Positions 23,101 through 32,100 of a stretch of DNA of 64,000 nt are shown here, piece by piece. The position numbers were made by a program, and so were the translations under genes. Source of the DNA: Actinomadura macrotermitis (GTDB lineage: Bacteria; Actinomycetota; Actinomycetes; Streptosporangiales; Streptosporangiaceae); the NCBI RefSeq assembly GCF_009604375.1, contig NZ_WEGH01000007.1, positions 124,001-188,000 of the forward strand. Direction: 5' to 3'. Position 1 is the first letter of the stretch. Every line of letters starts with the position of its first letter. Below the pieces are notes generated by a model, which saw nothing but the letters and a program-made list of their open reading frames with translations, was not told where the DNA came from and did not search any database.

Positions 23101-25152
23101 CCCGAGATCATGATCCGTGAAGGGGTCCTCAGCACCCCCCGCCTGGTCCGCGCCGGCACGCCGCGGCCCGAGGCGGCCCCGCCCTGGGAGTCCGGCGGCA
23201 CCGTGCTGGTCACCGGCGGCACCGGCGGGCTCGGCGCGCTCGTCGCCCGCCACCTCGTCATCGCGCACGGGGTGCGGCGGCTGCTGCTGGTGAGCCGCCG
23301 CGGCCCGGACGCGCCCGGCGCCCGCGAGCTCGCCGCGGAGCTGATCGCGCTGGGCGCGGACGTCGACCTCGCCGCCTGCGACGTCGCCGACCGGACCGCG
23401 ACGGCCGCCCTCCTCGCGGCCGTCCCCGCGGCGCACCCCCTCACCGGCGTGGTGCACGCCGCGGGCGTCCTCGACGACGGCATGATCTCCGCCCTGACGC
23501 CCGAACGCCTCGACGCCGTGCTGCGGCCGAAGGCCGACGCCGCCTGGAACCTGCACGAGCTGACGCTCGGCCTCGACCTCACCGCGTTCGTCCTGTTCTC
23601 CTCGGCCGCCGGCGTCTTCGGCGCGCCCGGCCAGGGCAACTACGCGGCGGCCAACACCTTCCTCGACGCCCTGGCCGCGCACCGGCGCGTCCGCGACCTG
23701 CCCGCCCAGTCGCTGGCCTGGGGCCTGTGGGCGGACGGCAGCGGCATGGCGGGCGGCCTCAGCGACGCCGACCTGCGCCGCATGAACGGCATGGGCCTGC
23801 CGCCGCTCACCGGGGAGAACGGCCTGGCCCTGTTCGACGCGGCCGCGGCCGCCGGCGAAGCGGTGCTCGTCCCGATGGGCCTGAACCCGCGGGCGCTGGG
23901 CGCCGCGGGCGAGGCCCCGTACCTGCTGCGCGACCTCGTGCCCGCCGTGCGGCGCAGCCCGGCGCGGGCGGCCGGCGACCCGGCCGCCCTGCGCCGCAGG
24001 CTCGCCGGGCTGCCCCCCGCCGACCAGGAGAGCGAGCTGCGCGCGCTCGTCCTGACGCACGCGGCCGCCCTCCTCGGCCATGACGGCCCCGAGGCCGTGG
24101 ACCCCGACCGTGACTTCCTCGAGTCGGGCTTCGACTCGCTCACCGCGATGGAGCTGCGCAATGTCCTCAACGGTGCGACGGGGCTGCGCCTGTCGGCGAT
24201 GGCCGTCTTCGACAACAAGAACCCCGCCGAACTGGCCCGCCACCTCCGCGACGGCCTGGCGGGTCTGCTGACCGAGACCGGCCCGGGCCAGGACGAAGAG
24301 GACCCCGACGACTCCTTCGGCGCCCTGTTCCGCACCGCCGTGCACAGCGGCCGGACCGCGGAGGGACTCACCCTGCTGAGTGCCGCCGCCGCGCTGCGCC
24401 CCCGGTTCGCCTCCGCCGCCGACCTCGGCCCCTGGCAGGGCGCCGTCCGGCTCGCCGACGGCCCGCTGCGGCCCCGGCTGATCTGCCTCGCCACCCCGAT
24501 GGCAGGCGGCGGGGTCCACCAGCACGCCAGGCTCGCCGCCCAGTTCCGCGGCTCTCGTCAGGTCTCGGCGCTGCCGCTGCCCGGGTTCGCCCGCGGGGAA
24601 CGCGTGCCGGGCTCCCTCGACACCATCGCCGAGGTGCTGGCCCGCGGCGTGCTGGAGGCCGCCGAGGGCGACCCCTACATCCTGCTCGGCCACTCCTCGG
24701 GCGGCCTCGTCGCGCATCTGACCGCCGCCCGGCTGGAGCGCACCCCGGACGCCGGGCCGGCGGGCGTCGTCATGATGGACACCTACCGGACGGGCGACGA
24801 GGCCATGGGCGCCGGGCTCGAACAGCTCATCGTCGCGTTGCTCGGCCAGGAGGCGACCTACGGCCGCTTCGACGGCGCCCGGCTGTCGGGCATGAGCCAC
24901 TACGTCACCCTGCTCACCGGATTCACCCCCGCCCCCCTGCGGGCCCCGGTCCTGTTCGTCCGCGCCGAGGACCCCTTCATCGTCCTGCCCGGCGGCTCCG
25001 GCGACACCCGGCCCGCCCCCTGGGACCCCGGACACACCCTGCGGACCGCGCCCGGCAGCCATTTCACGCTCGGCGAGCAGGACGCGCCCACGACCGCGGC
25101 GATCATCGAGGAATGGCTCGGATCCATCGGACGGACCCCGGCAGGAGATTAG
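14140..25152 (+). CDS. Terminal modular type I PKS, two modules plus thioesterase
   Basis: 3670 residues. The N-terminus is a charged coiled-coil docking helix (residues 1-34), so it receives a chain from another PKS. Then KS-AT-DH-KR-ACP, KS-AT-DH-KR-ACP and a C-terminal thioesterase (about 3430-3670). Both ATs carry HAFH (malonyl-CoA) and both KRs carry LDD. The TE marks this as the last synthase. In a beta-amino-acid-primed pathway the TE would release the chain by attack of the starter amine, giving a macrolactam; free-acid or lactone release cannot be excluded from sequence. The ATG at 14140 follows GGGAGG (14128-14133) inside the end of the upstream gene, 1 bp after its stop, indicating an operon. 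The two KS domains are nearly identical, suggesting a recent module duplication. The second DH has an altered active-site motif. Confidence 0.97.
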   Translation: MAGGSDDKLVTALRASLKETERLRERNRKLEAASREPIAIVGMACRFPGGVDSPESLWDLVADGRDGISLFPDDRGWDVASIYDPVPGTEGKTYTREGGFLYDAGDFDAGFFGISPNEALVIDPQQRLLLEVSWEALERAGVDPQSLKGAPVGVFAGLMYHDYAFNNSSGSIVSGRVAYSLGLEGPAVTVDTACSSSLVALHLAVQALRSGECSLALAGGVTVMATPGTFIEFSRQRGLSADGRCKSFAEASDGTGWGEGVGVLVVERLSDALRNGHKVHAIVRGSAVNQDGASNGLTAPNGPSQRRVIRAALANARLSADQVDAVEAHGTGTTLGDPIEAQALLATYGQDRERPLWLGSIKSNLGHTQAAAGVAGIIKMVEAMRHGVLPKTLHVDEPTSKVDWSEGDVSLLTEARDWPADGRPRRAGISSFGISGTNAHVIIEQAPPAEPEPEPAPDAGLTTPLLVSARSAEAVALQAGRLAHHLRSHPDVPVGDVAFSLAASRAMLEHRAVVLGEDRTELLAALDALAGGRPLPGTAVDAVRDGKLAFLFSGQGSQRVGMGRELHETFPVFAEAFDAVCAELDGLPGRPLREVVWGDAEALNQTVHAQAGLFAFEVALYRLVESWGIRPDFVAGHSIGEIAAAHVAGVFSLADAARLVAARGRLMQALPSGGAMVAVQASEAEVLPLLTDRVGIAAVNGPASVVVSGEEAAVAKLVAVFTEQGRKFSRLKVSHAFHSPLMEPMLAEFRRVAEGLSYGSPSIRLVSNLTGAVVVDDLQDPGYWVRHVREAVRFADGMRTLESAGVTRFLEIGPDGVLTGLAAQSVESEKAVLVAASRKDRPEESSLLAAVAGLHACGVPVGWADLLAGRGRRVDLPTYGFDRRRYWLTDPASGGDPASIGLTGTAHPLLGAAVPLAGSDGIVLTGRLSAGSRPWLADHSIGGAVLFPGTGFVELAVRAGDEVGLPRIEELTLEAPLVLPDGGGVAVQVVVGETDGGGGRPVEVFSRPDDSPDLPWTRHATGTLTAATAPREEPAGAWPPEGATAVDLTGLYEGLAESGLRYGPVFRGLRAAWRRGDEVFAEVALPVETDTGGYGVHPALLDACLHGIALTASAGAAALPFAWAGVELHASGAALLRLHLTRLGEGRAAFTAADGAGRPVVSVEALALRAFSAADPAPSPAHEALFRLDWVPVPAVPAAVRAVAWDAVPSEGPAPEMVVARPADVFAALDAVQAWLSDGRFAAATLVVATSGAMALPGEDVTDPAGAAVWGLVRSAQSEEPGRIVLADLDDDPAALAAALGSGEPQVVVRAGTVHAPRLARVRPGPPPEQVLPGAGPVLVTGAFGALGGLLARHLVTAHGVRELLLVSRRGAETPGAADLVAELTGLGAAVETAACDVADRAAVAGLLAGRRLGAVVHVAGVLDDGVISSLTPERLAKVLRPKADAAWNLHELTRAMDLAAFVLFSSAAGVMGAPGQGNYAAANTSLDALAAHRRARGLPAHSLAWGLWEDGMAAALDGADRTRLGRGGVLPITPAEGLALFDAALGLDDPLLVPIRLDLTGLRADEAPDVLRGLIRGPARRRAEPDAAATTELRGTLAGLPAAERARMLLDLVRTQAAAILGHSGAEAVEPERAFRDLGFDSLSAVELRNRLAQATGLRLPATLVFDHPAPVVLADHLLAELSGRADAGPALPAAGSAADDDPIVIVGMACRYPGGVRSAEDLWDLVADGRDGISLFPDDRGWDVASIYDPVPGAEGKTYTREGAFLYDAGDFDAGFFGISPNEALVIDPQQRLLLEVSWEALERTGLDPQSLKGAPVGVFAGLMYHDYAFNNSSGSIVSGRVAYSLGLEGPAVTVDTACSSSLVALHLAAQALRAGECSLALAGGVTVMATPGTFIEFSRQRGLSADGRCKSFAEASDGTGWGEGVGVLVVERLSDAVRNGHTVHAILRGSAINQDGASNGLTAPNGPSQRRVIRAALANAGLTTADVDAVEAHGTGTTLGDPIEAQALLATYGQDRLEGAPLWLGSIKSNIGHTQAAAGVAGIIKMIEAMRHGVLPRTLHVDRPTSKVDWSEGDISLLTEARDWPETDRPRRAGISSFGISGTNAHVIIEQGPAPAPAPDRPAPTAPVPWTLSAKTPEALAAQAGRLHAFAAARSDLDPADIAFSLATGRASLEHRAVVVGTDRDEFLAGLAALADGRRNSAVVHGRARFTGLTAFLFSGQGSQRVGMGRELHAAHPVFAEAFDQVCAELDGHLDRPLREVVWDDEEALNQTVHTQAGLFAVEVALYRLVESWGIRPDFVAGHSIGEIAAAHVAGVFSLADAARLVAARGRLMQALPSGGAMIAVQATEAEVLPLLTGEAGIAAVNGPESVVVSGDEAAVLDIAAVFAEQGRKTSRLKVSHAFHSPLMEPMLAEFRQVAEGLSYGPPSIRLVSNLTGAAVADDLQDPGYWVRHVREAVRFADGMRTLESAGVTRFLEIGPDGVLTGLAAQSITGEHTVAAATLRKDRPEPATLLLGLSRLHAAGLPLDAAALLADRAPRTVDLPTYAFQHRRYWAQEPAAGGDPAALGLAAADHPLLGAMVPLPGGDGLLFTGRLSLTDQPWLADHTVLDAVLLPGTAFVDLAVRAGEETGCSVVEELTLQTPLVLTGENGVDLQVLVGEADASGRRPVTVRSRQDDAWTVHAEGTLTGAAAPTPAALTEWPPPGAAELPVEGVYDHLRSLGYSYGPLFQGLRAAWRRGGELFAEVALPDPAAADRFRLHPALLDAALHTTFLTAGDDDGSGPVLPFVWTGVSVHGAGASTARVRLTRSDDGALALDFADPAGAPIASVTSLVVRELAPGGLAPAAPGDLFRLDWAPLTAAPGPEVPVFTDLADAAALTPVPADVVLMPFQKSAPGTTVPETVRAALHQGLAAVQAWISDARFAASRLAVVTSGALDGADPAQAALWGLVRAARAEDPDRFALIDLDGAETSRLRLADAVASAEPEIMIREGVLSTPRLVRAGTPRPEAAPPWESGGTVLVTGGTGGLGALVARHLVIAHGVRRLLLVSRRGPDAPGARELAAELIALGADVDLAACDVADRTATAALLAAVPAAHPLTGVVHAAGVLDDGMISALTPERLDAVLRPKADAAWNLHELTLGLDLTAFVLFSSAAGVFGAPGQGNYAAANTFLDALAAHRRVRDLPAQSLAWGLWADGSGMAGGLSDADLRRMNGMGLPPLTGENGLALFDAAAAAGEAVLVPMGLNPRALGAAGEAPYLLRDLVPAVRRSPARAAGDPAALRRRLAGLPPADQESELRALVLTHAAALLGHDGPEAVDPDRDFLESGFDSLTAMELRNVLNGATGLRLSAMAVFDNKNPAELARHLRDGLAGLLTETGPGQDEEDPDDSFGALFRTAVHSGRTAEGLTLLSAAAALRPRFASAADLGPWQGAVRLADGPLRPRLICLATPMAGGGVHQHARLAAQFRGSRQVSALPLPGFARGERVPGSLDTIAEVLARGVLEAAEGDPYILLGHSSGGLVAHLTAARLERTPDAGPAGVVMMDTYRTGDEAMGAGLEQLIVALLGQEATYGRFDGARLSGMSHYVTLLTGFTPAPLRAPVLFVRAEDPFIVLPGGSGDTRPAPWDPGHTLRTAPGSHFTLGEQDAPTTAAIIEEWLGSIGRTPAGD
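14248..19200 (+). other. PKS module: KS-AT-DH-KR-ACP, malonyl
   Basis: Residues counted from 14140. KS Cys194 (DTACSSS), short YHDY loop. AT Ser638 (GHSIGE), HAFH at 735-738, predicting malonyl-CoA. DH His939 in HxxxGxxxxP and Asp1102. KR: TGAFGALG near 1341, LDD at 1423, Tyr1480. ACP Ser1643 (GFDSL). No ER. Predicted to form a double bond. Confidence 0.93.
15799..15974 (+). repeat. 176-bp perfect repeat in AT domain, copy 1
   Basis: Identical base for base to 27824-27999 in a different PKS gene 12 kb away, with high similarity continuing to about 16210 (28235 in the other copy). It covers the AT N-terminal region up to just before the active-site Ser. The flanking KS-AT linker is clearly different, so this is a conversion tract and not a whole-module copy. 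Confidence 0.95.
19240..24290 (+). other. PKS module: KS-AT-DH(variant)-KR-ACP, malonyl, final elongation
   Basis: Residues counted from 14140. KS Cys1861, AT Ser2307 and HAFH from 2404 (malonyl-CoA). DH His2609 is present but the Gly of HxxxGxxxxP is Asp2613; Asp2768 of the second motif is intact. KR: TGGTGGLG near 3025, LDD at 3111, Tyr3168. ACP Ser3333 (GFDSL). The DH may be impaired, which would leave a beta-hydroxyl next to the released carboxyl. Whether it works cannot be told from sequence. Confidence 0.9.
24420..25152 (+). other. Thioesterase domain, chain release or macrocyclisation
   Basis: C-terminal alpha/beta-hydrolase fold of the PKS TE family. Nucleophile Ser3519 lies in GHSSGG; Asp3547 after the next strand and His3641 in a GSHF motif complete the expected triad. 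It is the only TE domain in the window. In macrolactam pathways of this type the TE closes the ring onto the freed amine of the starter; that role is inferred from the neighbouring genes. Confidence 0.93.
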
Positions 25153-25224
25153 GGGTCGCCGGAAGAACACAGGGGTGTCCACCGCCCGGAGACCCCGCAT
25201 AAAAAGTGGGAATCGAGCCGAGTC

Positions 25225-25230
25225 AGGTGG
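25225..25230 (+). promoter_or_regulatory. Ribosome binding site that decides the hydrolase start
   Basis: AGGTGG, 8 nt before the ATG at 25239. The alternative in-frame GTG at 25206 has no such site in front of it. The 86-bp gap 25153-25238 holds no gene and no clear terminator; a TAGGGG hexamer overlaps the upstream stop codon at 25150-25155. Confidence 0.65.
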
Positions 25231-25238
25231 TTTCAAGA

Positions 25239-26156
25239 ATGGCATTGACGCCCAGCGCGAAGGGCACGGTCCCCTTCCGGGAGTTCAGGACCTGGTACCG
25301 CGTCACCGGTGAACTCCACCGGGGGCGTCCGGCGCTCGTCGCCGTGCACGGCGGGCCGGGCGCCACCCACGACTACCTCGTCGGCCTGGCGGCGTTCGCC
25401 GAGCACGGCTGGCCCGTCGTGCACTACGACCAGCTCGGCAACGGCGGCTCCACGCATCTGCCCGAGCGCGGCGCCGACTTCTGGACCGTCCGGCTGTTCC
25501 TCGACGAGCTGGACAACCTGCTGGAGCGGCTCGGCATCGCCGACGGCTACGTGCTGTTCGGCCAGTCGTGGGGCGGGATGCTGGCCGCCCGGCACGCCGC
25601 CGACCGGCCGCCGGGGCTGCGCGGGCTGGTCGTCGCGAACGCGCCCGCCTCCTACCGGCTGTGGCTGGAGGAGATGGAGGTGCTGCGCGCCCGGCTCCCG
25701 CCCGGCGTCAACGAGACGCTGCTGCGGCACGAGGCGGCCGGCACGACCGCCAGCGAGGAGTACCAGACCGCGATGATGGTCTTCTACGACAAGCACGTCT
25801 GCCGGCTCGACCCCTGGCCGCGAGAGTACCTCGCGACGCTCATGGAGACGTCGAACGATCCGACCGTCTACCACGCCATGAACGGCCCGAGCGAGTTCCA
25901 CGTCATCGGGACGCTGAAGGACTGGTCGGTGACGGGCGTCCTGCCCGACATCGACGTCCCCACCCTGGTGATCTCGGGTCGTCACGACGAGGCGACGCCC
26001 AGGACCGTCCGGCCCTACCACGACCTGATCCCGGGCGCCCGCTGGGAGATCTTCGAGGACTCCAGCCACGCGCCCCACCTTGAGGAGCCCGACCGGTTCG
26101 GCACGTTGATGCTGGACTTCCTGGGCGGCCTGGACACCACCGCGACGGAAGGCTGA
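25239..26156 (+). CDS. Alpha/beta hydrolase, proline-iminopeptidase type, probable aminoacyl-cap amidase
   Basis: 305 residues, no signal peptide or membrane segment, so cytosolic. HGGPG at 37-41 is the oxyanion motif of the S33 iminopeptidase family; nucleophile Ser110 is in GQSWGG, and Asp250 and His277 complete the triad. In vicenistatin-type clusters a homologue (VinJ) removes the terminal aminoacyl group that protects the starter amine before ring closure. That role is inferred here from its place between PKS genes and from the acyltransferase and adenylation genes nearby. The ATG at 25239 is preferred because of AGGTGG 8 nt upstream; a GTG at 25206 would add 11 residues but lacks a ribosome site. 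It is followed after 8 bp by the next PKS gene and is probably cotranscribed with it. A general iminopeptidase role is the alternative. Confidence 0.88.
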   Translation: MALTPSAKGTVPFREFRTWYRVTGELHRGRPALVAVHGGPGATHDYLVGLAAFAEHGWPVVHYDQLGNGGSTHLPERGADFWTVRLFLDELDNLLERLGIADGYVLFGQSWGGMLAARHAADRPPGLRGLVVANAPASYRLWLEEMEVLRARLPPGVNETLLRHEAAGTTASEEYQTAMMVFYDKHVCRLDPWPREYLATLMETSNDPTVYHAMNGPSEFHVIGTLKDWSVTGVLPDIDVPTLVISGRHDEATPRTVRPYHDLIPGARWEIFEDSSHAPHLEEPDRFGTLMLDFLGGLDTTATEG

Positions 26157-26164
26157 GCACCGGC

Positions 26165-29100
26165 ATGGACACGTCCGTCGAGAAGGTCGTCGAGGCGCTG
26201 CGGAACTCCCTCGTGGAGAACGAGCGCCTCCGGCAGCGCAACACCAGGCTGGCCGCCGCCGCGTCCGCGCCGATCGCGATCGTGGGGATGGCGTGCCGCT
26301 ATCCGGGCGGGGCCGCGACCCCGGAGCGGCTGTGGGAGCTGGTCGCCGGGGGAGTGGACGCCACCTCGGCGTTCCCCGCCGACCGCGGCTGGGACCTGGA
26401 GGGCCTGTACGACCCCGAACCCGGCAAGCCGGGCAAGAGCTACGTGCGCCGCGGCGCGTTCCTGCACGACGCGGCCGACTTCGACCCCGAACTGTTCGGG
26501 ATCAGCCCGCGCGAGGCCCTCGCGATGGACCCGCAGCAGCGGGTGCTGCTGGAGATCTCCTGGGAGGCGCTGGAGCGAGCGGGTATCGACCCGCTGGCGC
26601 TGCGCGGCAGCCGCACCGGGGTGTTCGCCGGGGCGATGTACCACGACTACGGCATCACCTCCAGCGACGGCAGCCTGGTGTCCGGCCGGGTCGCCTACAC
26701 GCTGGGCCTGGAGGGTCCGGCCGTCACGGTCGACACCGCCTGCTCCTCGTCGCTGGTCGCCCTGCACTGGGCGGTCCAGGCGCTGCGGTCGGGCGACTGC
26801 GCCCTCGCACTGGCGGGCGGGGTGTCAGTGATGGCGACGCCGGACACCTACGTGGAGTTCAGCGAACAGCGCGGGCTGTCCCCCGACGGCCGGTGCCGCT
26901 CGTTCGCCGCCGCCGCGGACGGCACCGGCTGGGGCGAGGGCGCCGGGATGCTGCTGCTGCAGCGGCTCTCCGACGCCGAACGCGACGGCCGTCCGATCCT
27001 CGCGGTCGTCAGCGGCTCCGCCGTCAACCAGGACGGCGCGTCCAACGGCCTGACCGCGCCGAACGGCCCGTCCCAGCGCCGGGTCATCCGCCAGGCCCTC
27101 GCCAACGCCCGCCTGGCCCCCGCCGACGTGGACGTGGTCGAGGGCCACGGCACCGGCACCGCGCTGGGCGACCCGATCGAGGCGCAGGCGCTGCTGGCGA
27201 CGTACGGCCAGGACCGCGAGCGGCCGCTGTGGCTGGGCTCGATCAAGTCGAACCTGGGGCACACCCAGGCCGCCGCGGGCGTCGCCGGGATCATCAAGAT
27301 GGTCGAGGCGATGCGCCACGGCGTGCTGCCCAAGACCCTGCACGTGGACGCGCCGACCCCGCAGGTCGACTGGACGGCCGGGGAGATCCGGCTGCTGACC
27401 GAGGCGCGCGAGTGGCCCGACAAGGGCGCGCCGCGCCGGGCCGCGGTGTCGTCCTTCGGCGTCAGCGGCACCAACGCCCACGTGATCATCGAGCAGCCGC
27501 CCGAGCCGGCACCGCCGGCGGCCGGCGCCGACCCCGGCGGCCCCGTGCTGTGGCCGGTCGCGGGCAAGACCGCCGAGGCGCTCGCCGCCCAGGCCGCGGC
27601 GCTGCACGCCCACCTGGCCGAGCGCCCGGAGCTGCGGCCGTCCGACGTGGGCCTGTCGCTGGCGACCGGGCGGGCCGCCCTCGACCACCGCGCCGCCGTG
27701 ATCGGCTCCGGCCGCGACGAGCTGCTGGCGGGCCTCGCCGCCCTCGCAGAGGGCGCCTCCCGGGCCGGGCTGGTGCGCGGACGGGTCCGTCCCGGCGTCG
27801 GCCTCACCGCGTTCCTGTTCTCGGGGCAGGGTAGCCAGCGGGTCGGCATGGGCCGGGAACTCCATGAGACGTTCCCGGTGTTCGCCGAGGCCTTCGACGC
27901 CGTCTGCGCCGAGCTGGACGGGCTCCCCGGCCGGCCGCTGCGGGAGGTGGTGTGGGGCGATGCGGAGGCGCTGAACCAGACGGTTCACGCCCAGGCGGGG
28001 TTGTTCGCGTTCGAGGTGGCCCTGTACCGCTTGGTGGAGTCGTGGGGGATCCGTCCGGATTTTGTGGCGGGGCATTCGATCGGGGAGATTGCGGCTGCTC
28101 ATGTGGCCGGGGTGTTCTCCCTTGCCGACGCCGCCCGTTTGGTCGCGGCGCGGGGCCGGCTGATGCAGGCGCTGCCTTCCGGGGGCGCGATGGTCGCCGT
28201 CCAGGCGTCCGAGGCCGAGGTGCTGCCGCTGCTCACTGGCGAGGCCGGGATCGCGGCCGTCAACGGCCCCGACGCGGTCGTGGTCTCCGGCGCGGACGCC
28301 GCCGTCACCGCGATCGCGGAGCACTTCACCGGCGAAGGCCGCAGGACCACCCGGCTCAAGGTGTCGCACGCCTTCCACTCGCCGCTGATGGAGCCGATGC
28401 TGGCCGAGTTCGGGAAGACGGCCGAGAGCCTCGCCTACAGCGCCCCCTCCGTCCCCATCGTGTCCAATGTGACGGGCGGCGCCGCCGACGTCACCGACCC
28501 CGGCTACTGGGTCCGGCACGTCCGCGAGGCGGTCCGCTTCGCCGACGGCATCGGCCACCTGGAGCGCGAGGGCGTCACCACCTTCCTCGAACTGGGCCCC
28601 GACGGCGTCCTCACCGGTCTGGCCCGGCGCGTCCTGCGCGCAGAGACCGCCGCGGCGGTCCCGGCGCTCCGCAAGGACCGCTCCGAGCCGGCGGCGCTCC
28701 TCGAGGCCGTCGGGCTGCTGCACGCCGGCGGGGTCCGCCCGGACTGGCCCGCCCTCTACGCGGGCCGGGACGCCCGGCGGGTCGACCTGCCCACTTACGC
28801 CTTCCAGCGGCAGCGCTACTGGCGCACCCGGCGCTCGGCGTCCGCCGACGTGGCCGCCGCGGGGCTGGCCGCCGCCGACCATCCGCTGCTCGGCGCGCTG
28901 GTCAGCCTCCCCGACGACGACGGCGTCGTGCTCACCGGTCTCCTGTCGCTGGACGACCAGCCGTGGCTGGCCGACCACAGCGTCCTCGGCGCGGTGCTGC
29001 TGCCGGGCACCGCGTTCGTCGAACTCGCGCTGCGCGCCGGCGAGGAGGTCGGCTGCGGCCGCGTCGAGGAGCTCACCCTGCGGGCGCCCCTCGTGCTGCC

Positions 29101-32100
29101 CGACCACGGCGGAGTGAAGCTCCGCGTGGTGGTCGGCGCGGCCGACGGCGCCGGCCGCCGCCCCGTCGGCGTCGTCTCCCACGCCGGCGGAGCGTGGATC
29201 CAGCACGCCGAGGGCACTCTGGCCGAGAGCGTCCCCGCCCCTGCGCCCGGCCCCGCCGCCTGGCCGCCGCCCGGCGCCCGGCCGCTCGATCTCGACGGCC
29301 TGTACGAGCGGCTCGCCGGCACCGGCCTCGCCTACGGCCCGCTGTTCCAGGGGCTGCGCGCCGCCTGGCACGACGGCGGCGACGTGCTCGCCGAGGTCGC
29401 CCTGCCCGAGCCCGGCCACCGCTTCGGCCTGCATCCGGCCCTGCTGGACGCCGCGCTGCACGCCGCCGACGCCGCCCGCCCGGCCGGCGACGGACCCCCG
29501 CTGGTGCCCTTCACCTGGGCGGGCGTGTCGCTGTGGGCCGTCGGCGCCGACGAGCTGCGGGTCCGGATCCGCGGCCTCGACGGCGGCTCCCTGTCCCTCG
29601 ACCTGGCCGACGCCGCGGGCGTCCCGGTCGCCGCCGTCGAATCCCTCGGGCTGCTGCCCCTGTCCGCCGGCCCGCCCGCGGCCGGCACCGACGCGCTCTT
29701 CCGGGTGGAATGGAAGCCGGCCCCAGCCCCGGCCGCCGCCTCCGAGCAGGCCGAACCCGCGGTGTTCCGCTGCCCGCCCGGCACCGGCGACGTCCTCGCC
29801 GACGTCCGGGCCTCGGCGGAGGCGGTCCTGCGGGCCGTCCAGGAGCACCTCGCCGGCGAGGACTCCGGCCGGCTGGCCGTGGTCCACCACGGCGGGCTCG
29901 CGCACGCGGCCGTCCGGGGGCTCGTCCGGGCGGCGGAGGGCGAGAGCCCCGGCCGCTTCCTGCTGGTGGAGACCGACCCCGGCGCCGACCCCGCCGAGGC
30001 GGTGCGGGCCGCGCTCGCCACCGGCGAACCCGAGGCCGCGGTGCGCGCCGGAACGGTCACGGTGCCGAGGCTGGCCCCGGTGCGGATCCCCGACGAGCCG
30101 CCCGCCCCGTGGAGCGGCGACGGCACGGTCCTGATCACCGGCGGCACCGGCGCCCTCGGCGCGCTGCTGGCCCACCATCTGGTCACCGGGCACGGGGTGC
30201 GCGACCTGGTCCTCACCGGCCGCCGCGGCATCGACGCGCCCGGCGCCGCCGAACTGGCCGGACGGCTGCGGGCCCTCGGCGCCCGCGTCTCGGTCCCGGC
30301 CTGCGACGCCGCCGACCGCGCCGCCCTGGCCGCGGTGATCGCCGCCATCCCGGCGGAACGCCCGCTCAGCGCGGTCGTCCACGCGGCGGGTGTGCTGGAC
30401 GACGGGGTGGTCGGCGCGCTGACCCCGGACCGCCTGGGCGCCGTCCTGCGGCCCAAGGCCGACGCCGCCTGGCATCTGCACGAGCTGACCGAACACCTGG
30501 ACCTGCGGGCGTTCGTGCTGTTCTCCTCCGTCGCGGGCGTGGTCGACGCCCCCGGCCAGGCCAACTACGCCGCCGCCAACGCCTGGCTGGACGAGCTGGC
30601 CCGGCACCGCCGCGACCGGGGCCTGCCCGCCCGCTCCTTGGCCTGGGGGCCGTGGGCCGACGGCATGGCCGGAACGCTCTCCGAGGTCGAGCGGCGGCGG
30701 CTGGCCCGCACCGGGATGGTGCCGCTGGCCACCGCCGAGGGACTCGCCCTGTTCGACGCCGCCGCCGCGGTCGAGGAGCCCGCGCTCGTCCCGGTGCGGC
30801 TGGACCGGGCGGCGCTCCGCGCGTCCGCCGAACCGCCCGCGATGCTGCGCGGGCTCGTCCCGGCCAGGACCCGGCGGGTCGCCGGGACCGGCTCGGCCGA
30901 GCTGCGGCGGCGCCTCGCCGCGCTGGACCCCGCCGACCGGGTGGCCGCGCTCATCGAGGTCGTGCGCGCCCAGGCCGCCGCTGTGCTCCAGCACGACGAC
31001 GCCGACGCGATCGACCCCGACCGGGCCTTCCGCGATCTCGGCTTCGACTCGCTCACCGCGATCGAACTGCGCGACCGGCTGGCCCGGACGACCGGCCTGC
31101 GGCTGCCCGCCACCCTCGTCTTCGACCATCCCTCACCGGCCGTCCTGGCCCGCCGGCTCGTCGCCGAGCTGTCGGGCGGCGGCCGGGACGGCGCCACGGA
31201 CATCGTCGCGGCCGCCGACGACGACCCCATCGTGATCGTCGGGATGGCGTGCCGACTGCCGGGCGGCGTCGCCTCACCGGACGACCTGTGGCGGCTGGTC
31301 GCCGAAGGCGGCGACGGCATCGCCGGATTCCCGGCCGACCGCGGCTGGGACACCGAGCGCATCTACGACCCCGAGCCCGGCGTGCCCGGCCGCACCTACG
31401 TGCGGGACGGTGGATTCCTCTACGACGCCGCCCGCTTCGACGCGGCCTTCTTCGGGATCAGCCCGCGCGAGGCCCACGACATGGACCCCCAGCAGCGGCT
31501 GCTGCTGGAAGCCGGATGGGAGGCCCTGGAGCGGGCCGGGATCGACCCGGCGACGCTCAAGGGCAGCCCCACCGGAGTGTTCGCCGGCGTGATGTACCAC
31601 GACTACCCGGGCGACAACAGCGGCAGCGTCGTCTCCGGCCGGGTCGCCTACACCCTCGGCCTGGAAGGGCCGGCCGTCACCATCGACACCGCCTGCTCCT
31701 CCTCCCTCGTCGCCCTCCACCTGGCCGCCCAGTCGCTGCGCTCCGGCGAGTGCACGCTCGCCCTGGCCGGCGGGGTGACCGTCATGGCCACCCCGGACAG
31801 CTTCATCGAGTTCAGCCGGCAGCGCGGCCTCGCCCCCGACGGGCGGGCCAAGGCGTTCGCCGCCGCCGCCGACGGCACCAGCTGGGGCGAGGGCGTCGGC
31901 GTCCTGCTGCTCGAACGGCTCAGCGACGCGCGCCGGGCCGGGCATCCGGTGCTGGCCGTCGTGCGCGGCTCCGCCACCAACCAGGACGGCGCGTCCAACG
32001 GCCTGACCGCGCCGAACGGCCCGTCCCAGCGGCGCCTGATCCGCCGCGCCCTGGCCCTGTCCGGGCTGTCGGCGTCCGACGTGGACGCCGTCGAGGCGCA

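Noticed and set aside
25206..25238. Upstream GTG start for the hydrolase
   Set aside because: No ribosome site before it, and the added 11 residues do not resemble the family N-terminus; the ATG at 25239 has AGGTGG in front.
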